DNA of 54,128 bases from an uncultured Verrucomicrobiales bacterium (GTDB lineage Bacteria > Verrucomicrobiota > Verrucomicrobiia > Verrucomicrobiales > Akkermansiaceae). Where the stretch lies: positions 1 to 54,128 of the forward strand of contig CASICJ010000003.1 in assembly GCA_949373085.1 (NCBI GenBank), given 5' to 3'. Position numbers and translations under genes: made by a program. Shown here piece after piece: positions 1 through 8,877 of this stretch. Each line of letters begins with the position of its first letter. Position 1 is the first letter of the stretch. The notes beneath the pieces were generated by a model, which ran no database searches, was not told where the DNA came from, and was given only the letters and a program-made list of their open reading frames with translations.

Positions 1-145
1 CGATATTTTTGCCACCGGCCATTACCTCGACTTCAGCGAGGGTCAGCGTGCGGCCTTTACCAGGGAGCTCAATCCGGACAAACCGGGCTTCCTTCTGAGC
101 AGAAGCCAAGGAACTTAGGGCGAGTATTGGAAGAAGAAACTTCAT
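1..145 (-). CDS. Secreted protein, 5' end only (carbohydrate-binding-like N-terminus)
   Basis: Only the first 48 codons are inside the window; the gene runs off the left edge. The visible product starts MKFLLPILALSSLASAQ, a typical Sec signal peptide with an Ala-x-Ala-like cleavage site. It continues with ARFVRIELPGKG followed by LAEVEVMAGGKNI. That pattern resembles the first strands of discoidin (F5/8 type C)-like domains attached to sulfatases and cytochrome-like proteins in PVC bacteria, where the RIELPG and LAEVEV strands are recurrent. The family assignment is an inference from a short stretch. The rest of the protein and therefore its enzymatic role cannot be seen. Confidence 0.6.
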   Translation of the reverse strand, partial: MKFLLPILALSSLASAQKEARFVRIELPGKGRTLTLAEVEVMAGGKNI

Positions 146-226
146 AGATCGGACTGCCACCTACGGCAGAAAAGCCGAGCTTATTTCAGGAAAGAACTGA
201 GGGCAATCTACAAAAGCGCCGACTGA

Positions 227-1084
227 TTAGGCCACCACGTTCTCCAGAACTCCAAGACCTTCGATCTCAATCGCCACCACATCCCCCGGAGACAGTGTGA
301 AATCCGATCCCGGCACCAGTCCTGTTCCCGTCATCAACATCGCCCCGTTTGGAAAATCGAGCTCCCGATAAAGGAACTCCACTAACTCCTCAAAACTTCG
401 CTTCAGCTGCGTGAGATCTGTGGAATCATCGAAAACCACCTTACCCGCCCGCGTAATCGTAAGCTTAATCGAAGCATCAGACTTTAAAGCGTCACGCCCC
501 AGCAACAAACATGGCCCAACCGCACAACTTCCTCGGTAAACCTTGGCTTGAGGTAAATACAGTGGGTTTTCTCCCTCAATTGAACGGGAACTCACATCAT
601 TCCCTACCGCAAATCCAAAGATTTCCCCGCCCGAATTGATTGCCAAAGTCAATTCTGGCTCCGGCACATCCCAAGAAGAATCATCTCTGATCCGGATTTC
701 CCCGCCCGCACCGATAGCCCGATAACCCATCGCCTTAAAAAACAACTCAGGTCGCTCCGCATCGTAGACCATATCATAAAAAACATCACCACCCGCCTTC
801 TCCGATTCCTCCATTCTCGCCGATTTCGATCGCAAATAGGTCACCCCAGCAGCCCAGATCTCGGTGAGATCGGGGACCGGCGGCAAAATCCCCCCATTCA
901 CTCCCACCGGATTAGAGGTCTTCACACCTTCCAAAATGCTCTCCACTTCCCCCACCTTTGACTGAAAGAGTCGCCCCAGAATTTCGTTTTCTACCGCGTG
1001 GCACTCGCCATCCTTTTCCAGTAAGGTCCCACTCTCAAGACAGTGTAATTTCATACCGGAAGCCTGACTGCCATTCCTCACCAT
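227..1084 (-). CDS. Fumarylacetoacetate hydrolase (FAH) family protein, 2-dehydro-3-deoxy-arabinonate dehydratase-like
   Basis: This 285-residue cytoplasmic enzyme has the FAH fold. The metal ligands are visible as PEPELTL (Glu142, Glu144) and GND (Asp163), followed by the SSRSIEGENPLYLPQAK segment with a conserved lysine near 181. The C-terminal half has the family's MTGTG...SPGDVVAIEIEGLG ending. The LYLPQAKVY...GSCAVGP arrangement is the one I associate with 2-keto-3-deoxy sugar acid dehydratases rather than true fumarylacetoacetases, so a sugar-acid degradation role is likely but not proven. Residue 11 is also a Met, followed by KLHCLESG, and is a more natural start (position 1054). Nothing around it fixes the substrate; the divergent neighbour is mutS. 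Confidence 0.8.
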   Translation of the reverse strand: MVRNGSQASGMKLHCLESGTLLEKDGECHAVENEILGRLFQSKVGEVESILEGVKTSNPVGVNGGILPPVPDLTEIWAAGVTYLRSKSARMEESEKAGGDVFYDMVYDAERPELFFKAMGYRAIGAGGEIRIRDDSSWDVPEPELTLAINSGGEIFGFAVGNDVSSRSIEGENPLYLPQAKVYRGSCAVGPCLLLGRDALKSDASIKLTITRAGKVVFDDSTDLTQLKRSFEELVEFLYRELDFPNGAMLMTGTGLVPGSDFTLSPGDVVAIEIEGLGVLENVVA

Positions 1085-1222
1085 CGAAAGCCGAAAGTCA
1101 CCTTACAAGATCTCTTTTCATGCTCGCAACTTTTCGTCTACTAATGCCAATTCAGCGAAAAGCGGCTTTTCTTGATTTCACGATTCCCCCCGCCGCCTAG
1201 GCTCTCTTAAATAAGCGGAGTA

Positions 1223-3715
1223 ATGGCAGGAGAAAAAAAGCTTACCCCGATGATGGTCCAATATATGGCCATGCGCCGGTCCCTGCCCGATGACATCCTT
1301 CTCCTCTATCGCCTCGGCGACTTCTACGAAATGTTCTTCGAAGATGCCAAAGTGGCTGCAGGAATCCTCAATGTCGCCCTCACCAAGCGAAATGATATTC
1401 CCATGTGCGGCGTTCCGCACCACGCGGCGCAGGGTTATATTGCGAAGCTCATCAAGGCTAACAAGCGAGTCGCCATTGCCGAGCAGACTACCGAACCTCA
1501 GCCGGGAAAAATTGTAGAACGCGAGATCGCGCAGATCATCTCGGCCTCTACCGTCGATGACCTTTCTCTTCTCGATGATACCCGCCACAATTATCTAGCT
1601 GCCGTTTTCCTCGGTGGCTCCGTCAAGAAACCTTGCCTTGGGCTTGCCTACGCCGATCACACCACCGGAGAATTTACGGTTGCTGAATTCGCTGATCAAC
1701 AACAACTCGAAGACGAACTGACCCGTCTGTCACCCTCTGAGCTCCTCATTCCAGAAGACCAAGCCAAAGAGCTTGGCGGGCTCCTAAACTGCCTTCCTTA
1801 CGACTCCTATGCCTTCTTGTCAGATCAAGCTTTGAACACTCTCAAGGATCAGTTCAAAGTCCAATCGCTCGATGGCTTCGGCTGTTTAGGAATGACCGCC
1901 GCCTTGTCCGCCGCCGGAGGAGCTTTACATTATCTCACTTTCCAACTGCGGCGAAACTGCGATCACCTAAAAGCACTCACAGTCAGAAATGTCGCTGACT
2001 TCGTCCTCATCGACTCCGCTTCACAACTTAACCTCGACCTTGTTGACTCCCGCTCCGGAAAGCAACACACCTTGCTTGGAGTTCTCGACCGAACCTCAAC
2101 CCCCATGGGCGCTCGTAAGCTTCGTGACTGGATTCTTCATCCGCTGCGCGATCTTTCTGAACTCACTGCCCGTCTCGATCTCGTCGATTCTCTCCTTGCC
2201 GAACCATACCTTCTTACCAAGCTTCGCGATTCACTTAAGCAGATCCGTGACATCGAACGCACCACTGGGCGACTCTCCCAAGGATCGGGTAATGCCCGTG
2301 ATCTCAAATCCCTTCAGGTCTCGCTCGAGCGAATTCCCGACCTCAAAGCCGACCTTTCCTCTCTTCCCTCTGCAGAGTCGGATCTTAAATCTCAAATTTC
2401 AGATCTCGTCCAAGAATTCCCGGACCTCGTTGAGACTCTTCAACATGCCCTTGTTGATGAGCCGCCCGCCCAACTCCGGGACGGGGGAATCATTCGTGAC
2501 GGTCATTCTGAAGCCCTCGACGAACTACGGGACGCATCCCGCTCCGGTAAACAATGGATTGCTGAAATGCAAGCTTCCGAGCGGGCACGCACTGGAATCG
2601 ATACCCTTAAAATTAAATTCAACAACGTCTTCGGCTACTTTATTGAAATCACCAAAGCGAAAGCAGATCAGGCTCCCGACGACTACCAACGGAAGCAAAC
2701 CATGGCTAACGCCGAACGCTTCATCACGCCCGAACTAAAAGAGGTGGAAGGTAAAGTTCTTGGTGCCGACGACCGGGCAAAATCACTGGAATACGAAGAG
2801 TTTATCAAACTCCGTGCGGGAGTCACTGATCATCTCGTTCCCCTCCAAAACACTGCCGACGCTCTCGCCACACTTGATGTGCTTATTTCTTTTGCCGAGA
2901 CCGCTCAACTCTACCAACACACCCGCCCAGTTCTCGACGAATCACGTCATTTACAAATCGTCGATGGCCGCCATCCAGTTCTCGAGCAAACCCTTGTCGA
3001 AGAAAAGTTTGTTCCCAATGACACCCTCATTGATCCCGAACAAAGCCTTCTCCAAATTCTCACCGGCCCCAACATGGCCGGAAAATCGACCTATATTCGC
3101 CAAATCGCCCTCATCACCCTAATGGCCCAAATCGGTGCTTATGTTCCCGCCGAACACGCCCACATCGGCCTTACTGATCGTATCTTCTGCCGGGTTGGCG
3201 CTTCTGATGATCTCGCTAAAGGGCAATCAACTTTCATGGTCGAGATGAATGAAACTTCGCTCATCGTCAACAACGCTACCGAACACTCTCTCGTCATCCT
3301 GGATGAAATCGGGCGTGGAACCGCTACCTTCGATGGCCTCTCGATCGCTTGGTCGGTTGCAGAGCACCTTCATGACGAGGTACGATGTCGCACTTTATTT
3401 GCGACTCACTACCATGAACTCTGCGCTCTTTCGGACTCTAAAGACGCCGTAGCCAACTTCAATGTCGCGGTTCGCGAATGGAATGATGACATCATTTTTC
3501 TTCGCAAGATCCTCCCGGGACAAGCCGATAAAAGCTACGGTATCCAAGTCGCCCGTCTAGCCGGTCTACCAAAAAATATTCTCGATCGAGCCAAGGAAAT
3601 CCTTAGCCATCTTGAGATGAGTTCTGCCAAACCAACCGGAGGGGAACAGAATTCACCCAAAGCCAAGAAAGCTCTTCCTGAGGCCAACTCACCTCAAATG
3701 AATCTCTTCGATTGA
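1223..3715 (+). CDS. mutS: DNA mismatch repair protein MutS
   Basis: This is the mismatch-recognition ATPase of methyl-independent or MutL-coupled mismatch repair. The product is 830 residues, close to the usual 850. The mismatch-wedge motif Phe-Tyr-Glu is at residues 34-36 in the N-terminal domain. The core and clamp domains occupy the middle. The ABC-type ATPase is at the C-terminus, with Walker A GPNMAGKST at 615-623, the FMVEMNE signature, and Walker B LVILDEIGRGT, followed by the conserved ATHYHEL. The short C-terminal tail ends QMNLFD, which resembles a beta-clamp-binding peptide. GGAG lies just before the ATG (1217-1220) with unusually short spacing. It appears to be transcribed alone; no mutL is in the window. 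Confidence 0.98.
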   Translation: MAGEKKLTPMMVQYMAMRRSLPDDILLLYRLGDFYEMFFEDAKVAAGILNVALTKRNDIPMCGVPHHAAQGYIAKLIKANKRVAIAEQTTEPQPGKIVEREIAQIISASTVDDLSLLDDTRHNYLAAVFLGGSVKKPCLGLAYADHTTGEFTVAEFADQQQLEDELTRLSPSELLIPEDQAKELGGLLNCLPYDSYAFLSDQALNTLKDQFKVQSLDGFGCLGMTAALSAAGGALHYLTFQLRRNCDHLKALTVRNVADFVLIDSASQLNLDLVDSRSGKQHTLLGVLDRTSTPMGARKLRDWILHPLRDLSELTARLDLVDSLLAEPYLLTKLRDSLKQIRDIERTTGRLSQGSGNARDLKSLQVSLERIPDLKADLSSLPSAESDLKSQISDLVQEFPDLVETLQHALVDEPPAQLRDGGIIRDGHSEALDELRDASRSGKQWIAEMQASERARTGIDTLKIKFNNVFGYFIEITKAKADQAPDDYQRKQTMANAERFITPELKEVEGKVLGADDRAKSLEYEEFIKLRAGVTDHLVPLQNTADALATLDVLISFAETAQLYQHTRPVLDESRHLQIVDGRHPVLEQTLVEEKFVPNDTLIDPEQSLLQILTGPNMAGKSTYIRQIALITLMAQIGAYVPAEHAHIGLTDRIFCRVGASDDLAKGQSTFMVEMNETSLIVNNATEHSLVILDEIGRGTATFDGLSIAWSVAEHLHDEVRCRTLFATHYHELCALSDSKDAVANFNVAVREWNDDIIFLRKILPGQADKSYGIQVARLAGLPKNILDRAKEILSHLEMSSAKPTGGEQNSPKAKKALPEANSPQMNLFD

Positions 3716-3718
3716 TCG

Positions 3719-3738
3719 CTCAATTTCCGAAAGTTGAG
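3719..3738 (+). terminator. Possible weak terminator hairpin after mutS
   Basis: Directly after the mutS stop there is an 8-bp inverted repeat (CTCAATTT / GAAAGTTGAG region, one G-U pair) with a four-base CCGA loop. It is AT-rich and no T-run follows, so it is a weak candidate. The mutS and sulfatase genes converge here, and a transcription barrier would make sense. Confidence 0.3.
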
Positions 3739-3872
3739 AGAATCTAGAAGACAAGCCCCTTCAGTCCTGATGCCGGAGCGAACCAGGAACCACAAAGATC
3801 TTCTTTAGGATTCTGGCGAATTGACTGGCATCAAAACCATCAAAAAGCACCAGTAACAATACCGCTACTTTT

Positions 3873-5192
3873 TTATTGAGACACCGGCGAATCAACCGTG
3901 ACGTCTTTGACCCATTGCTCACCAAGTAACGTGAGTCTGCCCACTATTTCAGGATGCTTTGTGGAAAGATTGTTCACCTCATTTCGGTCTTTAGCTAGAT
4001 TATAAAGGAGAGACTGTTTCTTCTTTTTCCCAACTGTCACCACCAACTTCCAATCGCCATCTCTAACCGCCAAGCTACCACCATGTTTCCAAAAAAGCGG
4101 CTTCCGAATGATGGCGGCTCCCTTCAGAGCTTTTGTCACATCAATCCCGTCCAACTTTCGCTTAGGCTCGATCTTTCCCCCTCCCATCGAAATAAAAGTA
4201 GGGAGTAAATCCATGGTCAAAATTGGGGTCTGGCAGACCTCTCCTTTTGGCAATCGATCAGGCCAATTAAAGATCCCCGGCACCCGGTGCCCACCCTCAA
4301 AGACCTGCCCTTTTCTCCCACGTAATCCGCCAGAGGAACCATCCGGTGCTGGCCCATTGTCAGAACAGAATACAATCAAAGTATTCTTTCTCAAATCAAG
4401 CGCTTCAAGCTTCGATACAATACGGCCCACTCCTTCATCCATAATTTCCACCATTTTAGAATAAACAGCCTTCCGGTCCACCTTCTGTTTAGGCTGTTCA
4501 CGATTACTCTTCCCAATCACCCGGAAGCCAGGAGTCCCCCGGTTCTGCAACGGGTAGTGGGGCGCGCCGTGATGCAAAACGAGGAAAAAGGGCTTGTCCT
4601 TTTTGCGATCGATAAAAGAGAGCGCATCTTCCGTAATCAGATCGGTAATATAACCAGGTTCATCTTCCTTTTTGTCCCGCTTCCACCAATCAAAATACCC
4701 TTCTTGATCAATGTGGCGATGGTAGTCAACGTTACCCGAAACGAAGCCTTCAAATTCATCAAATCCTTGATGAATGGGATTAAACTTCGCCGGATATCCT
4801 AGATGCCACTTCCCAAACAAAGCTGTTGCATAACCGAACTCCTTCATGGCCTCCCCCAGCGTCCATTCCTTGAGGGGCAACCCCGTATCGCGATGAGACT
4901 TTGCCGTAATGACCCCGCCTACGCCACTCCGCTGCTGATAACGTCCTGTCATCAAAGCAGCCCGAGTTGGAGAACAGACTACTCCGTTTGAATGGAAATC
5001 AAGACACTTCACTCCTGTCGAAGCAAGCTTATCGAGATGTGGAGTCTTGATCGTTTTACTTCCATAACATGACAAGCCGCCGTAGCCGAGATCATCCGCC
5101 ATGATAAAAATGACATTCGGTTTCTCTGTCTCAGCCAAAGCGACCCAAGGTAAAAGGGCCCAAAATCCAATGCGTGTTTTAAGTTTCATCAT
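3873..5192 (-). CDS. Secreted sulfatase (formylglycine-dependent, S1 family)
   Basis: This is a type I sulfatase that hydrolyses sulfate esters, probably on a polysaccharide outside the cytoplasm. Starting at MMKLKTRIG the product has 439 residues with a signal peptide (GFWALLPWVALA). PNVIFIMADDLGYGG carries the metal-binding aspartates. VCSPTRAALMTGR contains the cysteine (Cys73) that is converted to formylglycine, and GKWHLGYP and FFLVLHHGAPHYP complete the alkaline-phosphatase-superfamily core. The reading frame extends 25 codons further upstream, but that would overlap the preceding sulfatase. The chosen ATG directly follows that gene's stop with AGG in front, suggesting translational coupling. 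The substrate cannot be read from sequence. The maturation enzyme (FGE or anSME) is not in the window. Confidence 0.93.
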   Translation of the reverse strand: MMKLKTRIGFWALLPWVALAETEKPNVIFIMADDLGYGGLSCYGSKTIKTPHLDKLASTGVKCLDFHSNGVVCSPTRAALMTGRYQQRSGVGGVITAKSHRDTGLPLKEWTLGEAMKEFGYATALFGKWHLGYPAKFNPIHQGFDEFEGFVSGNVDYHRHIDQEGYFDWWKRDKKEDEPGYITDLITEDALSFIDRKKDKPFFLVLHHGAPHYPLQNRGTPGFRVIGKSNREQPKQKVDRKAVYSKMVEIMDEGVGRIVSKLEALDLRKNTLIVFCSDNGPAPDGSSGGLRGRKGQVFEGGHRVPGIFNWPDRLPKGEVCQTPILTMDLLPTFISMGGGKIEPKRKLDGIDVTKALKGAAIIRKPLFWKHGGSLAVRDGDWKLVVTVGKKKKQSLLYNLAKDRNEVNNLSTKHPEIVGRLTLLGEQWVKDVTVDSPVSQ

Positions 5193-5193
5193 C

Positions 5194-6549
5194 CTATTTC
5201 TTTTTTGAATTTTTTCTGAGAGCTCCAGGTCCCCATCGCGGCTCCTCCAGTTGCTTCTCCCAAACATTCAGCTTTCTCAACATCGCTTTAAGCACTTCAC
5301 CATTTTCGTTCGACAGATCTCTAGACTCCCCAACATCCTTACTCAGATCAAAGAGTGCGGGTTTATCTCCAGAATTACGATTATGAATAATTTTCCATTT
5401 CCCTTCCCTCATAGCCCGAGGACCGCCACTCCCACCCTGCCTCCAAAACAACGGTCTAGGCACTTCCACCACCGATGTCGTCTTTCGCTTCCCACCAAGT
5501 AATTCCAGAAAACTTCTCCCATCAAGATTCCAATCCAAAGACACCTCCCCACCCGCTGCCTCAATCAAGGTCGGCAGAAGATCAAGCGCGATCACCGGCT
5601 GATCAATGACACTTCCAGCTGATATTTCACCCTTCCATCTCATCACCCAAGGAACCCTCACACCACCTTCCCACAAAGTCCCTTTCTTCCCCTGAAGTGG
5701 GGTATTATTAGCTCCATTTGCAGTCTGCCCGCCATTGTCATTGGTAAATAAGACAATCGTGTTTCCTTCCAAACCTTCTGTCTTTAAGCAATTCAACACC
5801 TTACCTACATTGTCATCAAGACTCACGACCAACCCAGCATAGCCGGCTCTCCTCTTCTGATCAATATGAGCCACTCTCTTCACATCTTCTGGCTTGGGCT
5901 GAAGGGGGCCGTGAGGTGAAGTAAAAGAGACGAAAAGAAAAAACGGCGCTTCTTTATTCTCACGGATGAACCGACAGGCCGCATCGCCAAAACGATCGGT
6001 CACGTAGCCATCTTCTTTAGTAATCCTGCCATTCTCTTGAATCACTCGGTGTGCGCTGGGTTTCGGTATTTCATAATAAGGTCGTGAACCTTGTAGAAGA
6101 CCATAAAACCAATCAAACCCGCGTTTATTGGGGTGATACTCTTCGGGATATCCAAGATGCCACTTACCAACTAACCCCGTGGTATAGCCCAAAGGTTTGA
6201 GGTAGTTGACTCCAAATTTCTCCTTCAAATCCAAACCACTTTGAAAGCCAGGAGGAAGATTATTATCATAGCCAAACCTCTGTTGATAACGCCCAGTCAT
6301 TAAACCTGCGCGGGAGGGCGAGCACACCGAACCCGCCATGTAAGCATTTGTAAACCTCGCGCCTTCCTTTGCGATACGATCGATATTGGGCGTTAGTTTC
6401 TTCATATCCGCCGCGCAATTCGGCTGAAAACCAAAATCGGCATATCCTGCATCATCAGAGTAGAGGATAATAATATTTGGCTGCGCCGATCCCACGGATG
6501 AGACCGCAAGAAAAGTACTCAAAATTCTCAAAATCATGTCTTCGATCAT
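5194..6549 (-). CDS. Secreted sulfatase (formylglycine-dependent, S1 family)
   Basis: This is the second, upstream member of a two-gene sulfatase operon. The product has up to 451 residues; an internal Met at codon 5 (MILRILSTF) gives a cleaner signal peptide ending at SVGSA. The core motifs are PNIIILYSDDAGYADFG (metal aspartates), SVCSPSRAGLMTGR with the formylglycine Cys76, GKWHLGYP, and FTNDNGG. The stop codon lies one base before the start of the next sulfatase, so the pair is probably made together. The C-terminus ends in a basic run, NSKKK. The two enzymes are clearly divergent, which would fit different linkages of one sulfated glycan. The substrate remains unknown. Confidence 0.93.
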   Translation of the reverse strand: MIEDMILRILSTFLAVSSVGSAQPNIIILYSDDAGYADFGFQPNCAADMKKLTPNIDRIAKEGARFTNAYMAGSVCSPSRAGLMTGRYQQRFGYDNNLPPGFQSGLDLKEKFGVNYLKPLGYTTGLVGKWHLGYPEEYHPNKRGFDWFYGLLQGSRPYYEIPKPSAHRVIQENGRITKEDGYVTDRFGDAACRFIRENKEAPFFLFVSFTSPHGPLQPKPEDVKRVAHIDQKRRAGYAGLVVSLDDNVGKVLNCLKTEGLEGNTIVLFTNDNGGQTANGANNTPLQGKKGTLWEGGVRVPWVMRWKGEISAGSVIDQPVIALDLLPTLIEAAGGEVSLDWNLDGRSFLELLGGKRKTTSVVEVPRPLFWRQGGSGGPRAMREGKWKIIHNRNSGDKPALFDLSKDVGESRDLSNENGEVLKAMLRKLNVWEKQLEEPRWGPGALRKNSKKK

Positions 6550-6576
6550 GACAAAGAATCTATTTGCGACAATCTC

Positions 6577-8877
6577 CTAAAAAACAACCTGATCCTCACC
6601 AAGGATCTGTATCTCAGTCTCGAGCTCCACGCTCCTATCTTCCTTTGCCCTCACTTTGATCTTCTCGATTAAAGAAAGAACATCAGAAGCACTGGCCTTA
6701 CCTCGATTAACAATAAAATTAGCATGTTCCGGCGACACCTCGGCCTTGCCTACCCCAGTCTCTTTCAAGCCCATCTCATCGATCAACTGACCCGCGCCAC
6801 AGACTGCGGGGTTTTTGAACGTACACCCAGCACTCGCAGCCTTCGGCTGAGTCGTATTACGATGATGGCGAGATTCATTAAGCTTCTCCTGTATTGCTTG
6901 CTGATCTGAAGGGACTCCTGCGAAGGTCGCCTCTAGAGCATAATTCCGGCGAAGCTCGGGGACGTTACGGTAATAGAATTTTATCTCGTCACGCTTGCGC
7001 GTTCTAATCTCTCCATCCTCATCCAGAAAAGTTAATGTGACAACTTGGTCGAAAGTTTCCACTCCCATTGCTCCGGCATTCATACGCAGTCCACCTCCGA
7101 TATTCCCCGGGATTCCTTCCATCCATTCAAATCCGCCAATACCGTGCCCGCGTGCTATACTAGAGATTTTTTTAAAGCGAACTCCAACACCTGCCGTGAT
7201 CGTATTCCCCTCAACAGTCACCGTAGCAAAAGCACCCCCTGCCGGATGAATAACAGCCCCACGAATTCCTCCATCTCGAATTAACAGATTAGATCCACGC
7301 CCCACAATTCGCACTGGAATCCCCCGAGCTTTGCAGAAAGAAACAGAATCGGCTAATTGCCCAAATTCCGATGGCTCAATCCAAAACTGAGCCGGACCTC
7401 CAACACGCATCGTACTGTGACGCGACATCGGTTCGTAAAGTTTGATTGCCGAGACTTTTGTTTCATTTCGGATTTCTTCTAAAACCTTAAGATCACGAAT
7501 AATTTTATTGCCAGCCTCATGAACATCTCCCGCCCCCAAAGTCAAAAAAAGATCACCCTCCGCTAGAATATTCCCCACCGCGTGATGTGCGGTTGAAAGA
7601 TCCGGGACGAAGGATGCCTTCGTAGAGCCATTAGCTAAAATTGCATCAACAATTGTCTGCCCACTCACACCAGCAATAGGATCTTCGCTGGCCGCGTAAA
7701 TATCGGTCACGAAAACCAGATCGGCAGCCTGTAAGGTCTTACCAAAATCATCAGCTAGCTTATGAGTCCGGCTGTAGCGATGAGGTTGAAAGAGCACAAT
7801 TACGCGGTCCGGCTCGTAACTACGAGCAGTCTGTAACGTAGCCGCAACCTCCGTCGGATGATGACCGTAGTCATCCACAATACGATATCGCTTGCTTAGA
7901 TGCTTGGTTTCGAATCGTCTCTTAGCACCCGCAAAAGAACTAAGGGCCTGATCCATTTTTGAAAAATCAACCCCACAACTTGAAGCCACCGCAATTGCTC
8001 CTAAAGCATTCAACACATTGTGTAGACCGGGAATTCCAAGTTGAACCCTGCCTAGCTCCTTACCCTTATAGTTAACCGTAAAACTTACTGTTCCGATCTG
8101 CCCAGAAAGATCAGTCGCAGTCCAATCAGCATCCTTCCAACCATACGAAATAGAATTTCCGCGTGTTCCACAAAGCTGAGTCGCTTCTTTACACTCACAG
8201 CAATAAAAAAGGGAACCCGAAGTCTGGTTCAACAAGTTACTAAAAACCTCACGGATTTGCGTAATCCCCCGCGTGTAGTAGTCGAGATGCTCTTCCTCGA
8301 CATTCAACACAATTGCGTGTTTCGGATGATACAGGGCCAACGTGCCATCCGATTCGTCACCCTCTGCGACCAAATACTCACCATCTTGGTTCCATTCGGC
8401 ATTGGAACCTAAAACTGGGATCTCCGCCCCCACATAATGACAAGGCATGAGATCTCCTTGGCGAAGAATATGCGCGATCATTGCCGAGGTGGTTGTCTTC
8501 CCATGGGTGCCAGAAACAACCACTCCTTCCTTTGTATAAAGAATAGCCGCTAGGCATTCTGCTCGCCGAAAGGTCGCAATCTTCTGCGCTAAAGCCTCGG
8601 AAAGGGCGGGGTTTGTGGAACGAATCGCCGAGGAATAGATCACCGCATCAGTACCCTTGACAGCTTCCCCTGAATGCGGAGTAGAAAAATCGAGCCCTAA
8701 CTTGCGGAGACGCTCCGTCTCCCCAGAAGTCACTCGATCGGACCCGCTAACCCGATGGCCCATCTGAATCAAGAGCCGAGCTAACCCACTCATACCCGAA
8801 CCTGCCACGCCGATCAAATGAACCCGGAGTGGTTGCTCCGGATTTAAAATTTTCTCGCTAAATTGCTCAATAGTCAT
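6577..8877 (-). CDS. murC/murB: Bifunctional MurC-MurB fusion (UDP-MurNAc:L-Ala ligase / UDP-MurNAc dehydrogenase)
   Basis: One 766-residue cytoplasmic protein carries two consecutive peptidoglycan precursor enzymes. Residues 1 to about 465 are MurC, with the UDP-binding GVAGSGMSGLA near 23-33, ATP loop GTHGKTTT at 123-130, and DDYGHHPTE. Residues from about 475 onward are MurB, a FAD-dependent reductase, with MRVGGPA, GRGSNLLIRDGG, GIPGNIGGGLRMNAGA and YYRN. The catalytic serine position of MurB reads AGCTFKNP, so the residue is Cys685 instead of Ser; cysteine occurs there in some MurB proteins. The C-terminal VELETEI carries the general-acid Glu. MurB makes UDP-MurNAc and MurC adds L-Ala, so fusion joins successive steps. 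The gene overlaps murG by 4 bp (ATGA). Confidence 0.95.
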   Translation of the reverse strand: MTIEQFSEKILNPEQPLRVHLIGVAGSGMSGLARLLIQMGHRVSGSDRVTSGETERLRKLGLDFSTPHSGEAVKGTDAVIYSSAIRSTNPALSEALAQKIATFRRAECLAAILYTKEGVVVSGTHGKTTTSAMIAHILRQGDLMPCHYVGAEIPVLGSNAEWNQDGEYLVAEGDESDGTLALYHPKHAIVLNVEEEHLDYYTRGITQIREVFSNLLNQTSGSLFYCCECKEATQLCGTRGNSISYGWKDADWTATDLSGQIGTVSFTVNYKGKELGRVQLGIPGLHNVLNALGAIAVASSCGVDFSKMDQALSSFAGAKRRFETKHLSKRYRIVDDYGHHPTEVAATLQTARSYEPDRVIVLFQPHRYSRTHKLADDFGKTLQAADLVFVTDIYAASEDPIAGVSGQTIVDAILANGSTKASFVPDLSTAHHAVGNILAEGDLFLTLGAGDVHEAGNKIIRDLKVLEEIRNETKVSAIKLYEPMSRHSTMRVGGPAQFWIEPSEFGQLADSVSFCKARGIPVRIVGRGSNLLIRDGGIRGAVIHPAGGAFATVTVEGNTITAGVGVRFKKISSIARGHGIGGFEWMEGIPGNIGGGLRMNAGAMGVETFDQVVTLTFLDEDGEIRTRKRDEIKFYYRNVPELRRNYALEATFAGVPSDQQAIQEKLNESRHHRNTTQPKAASAGCTFKNPAVCGAGQLIDEMGLKETGVGKAEVSPEHANFIVNRGKASASDVLSLIEKIKVRAKEDRSVELETEIQILGEDQVVF

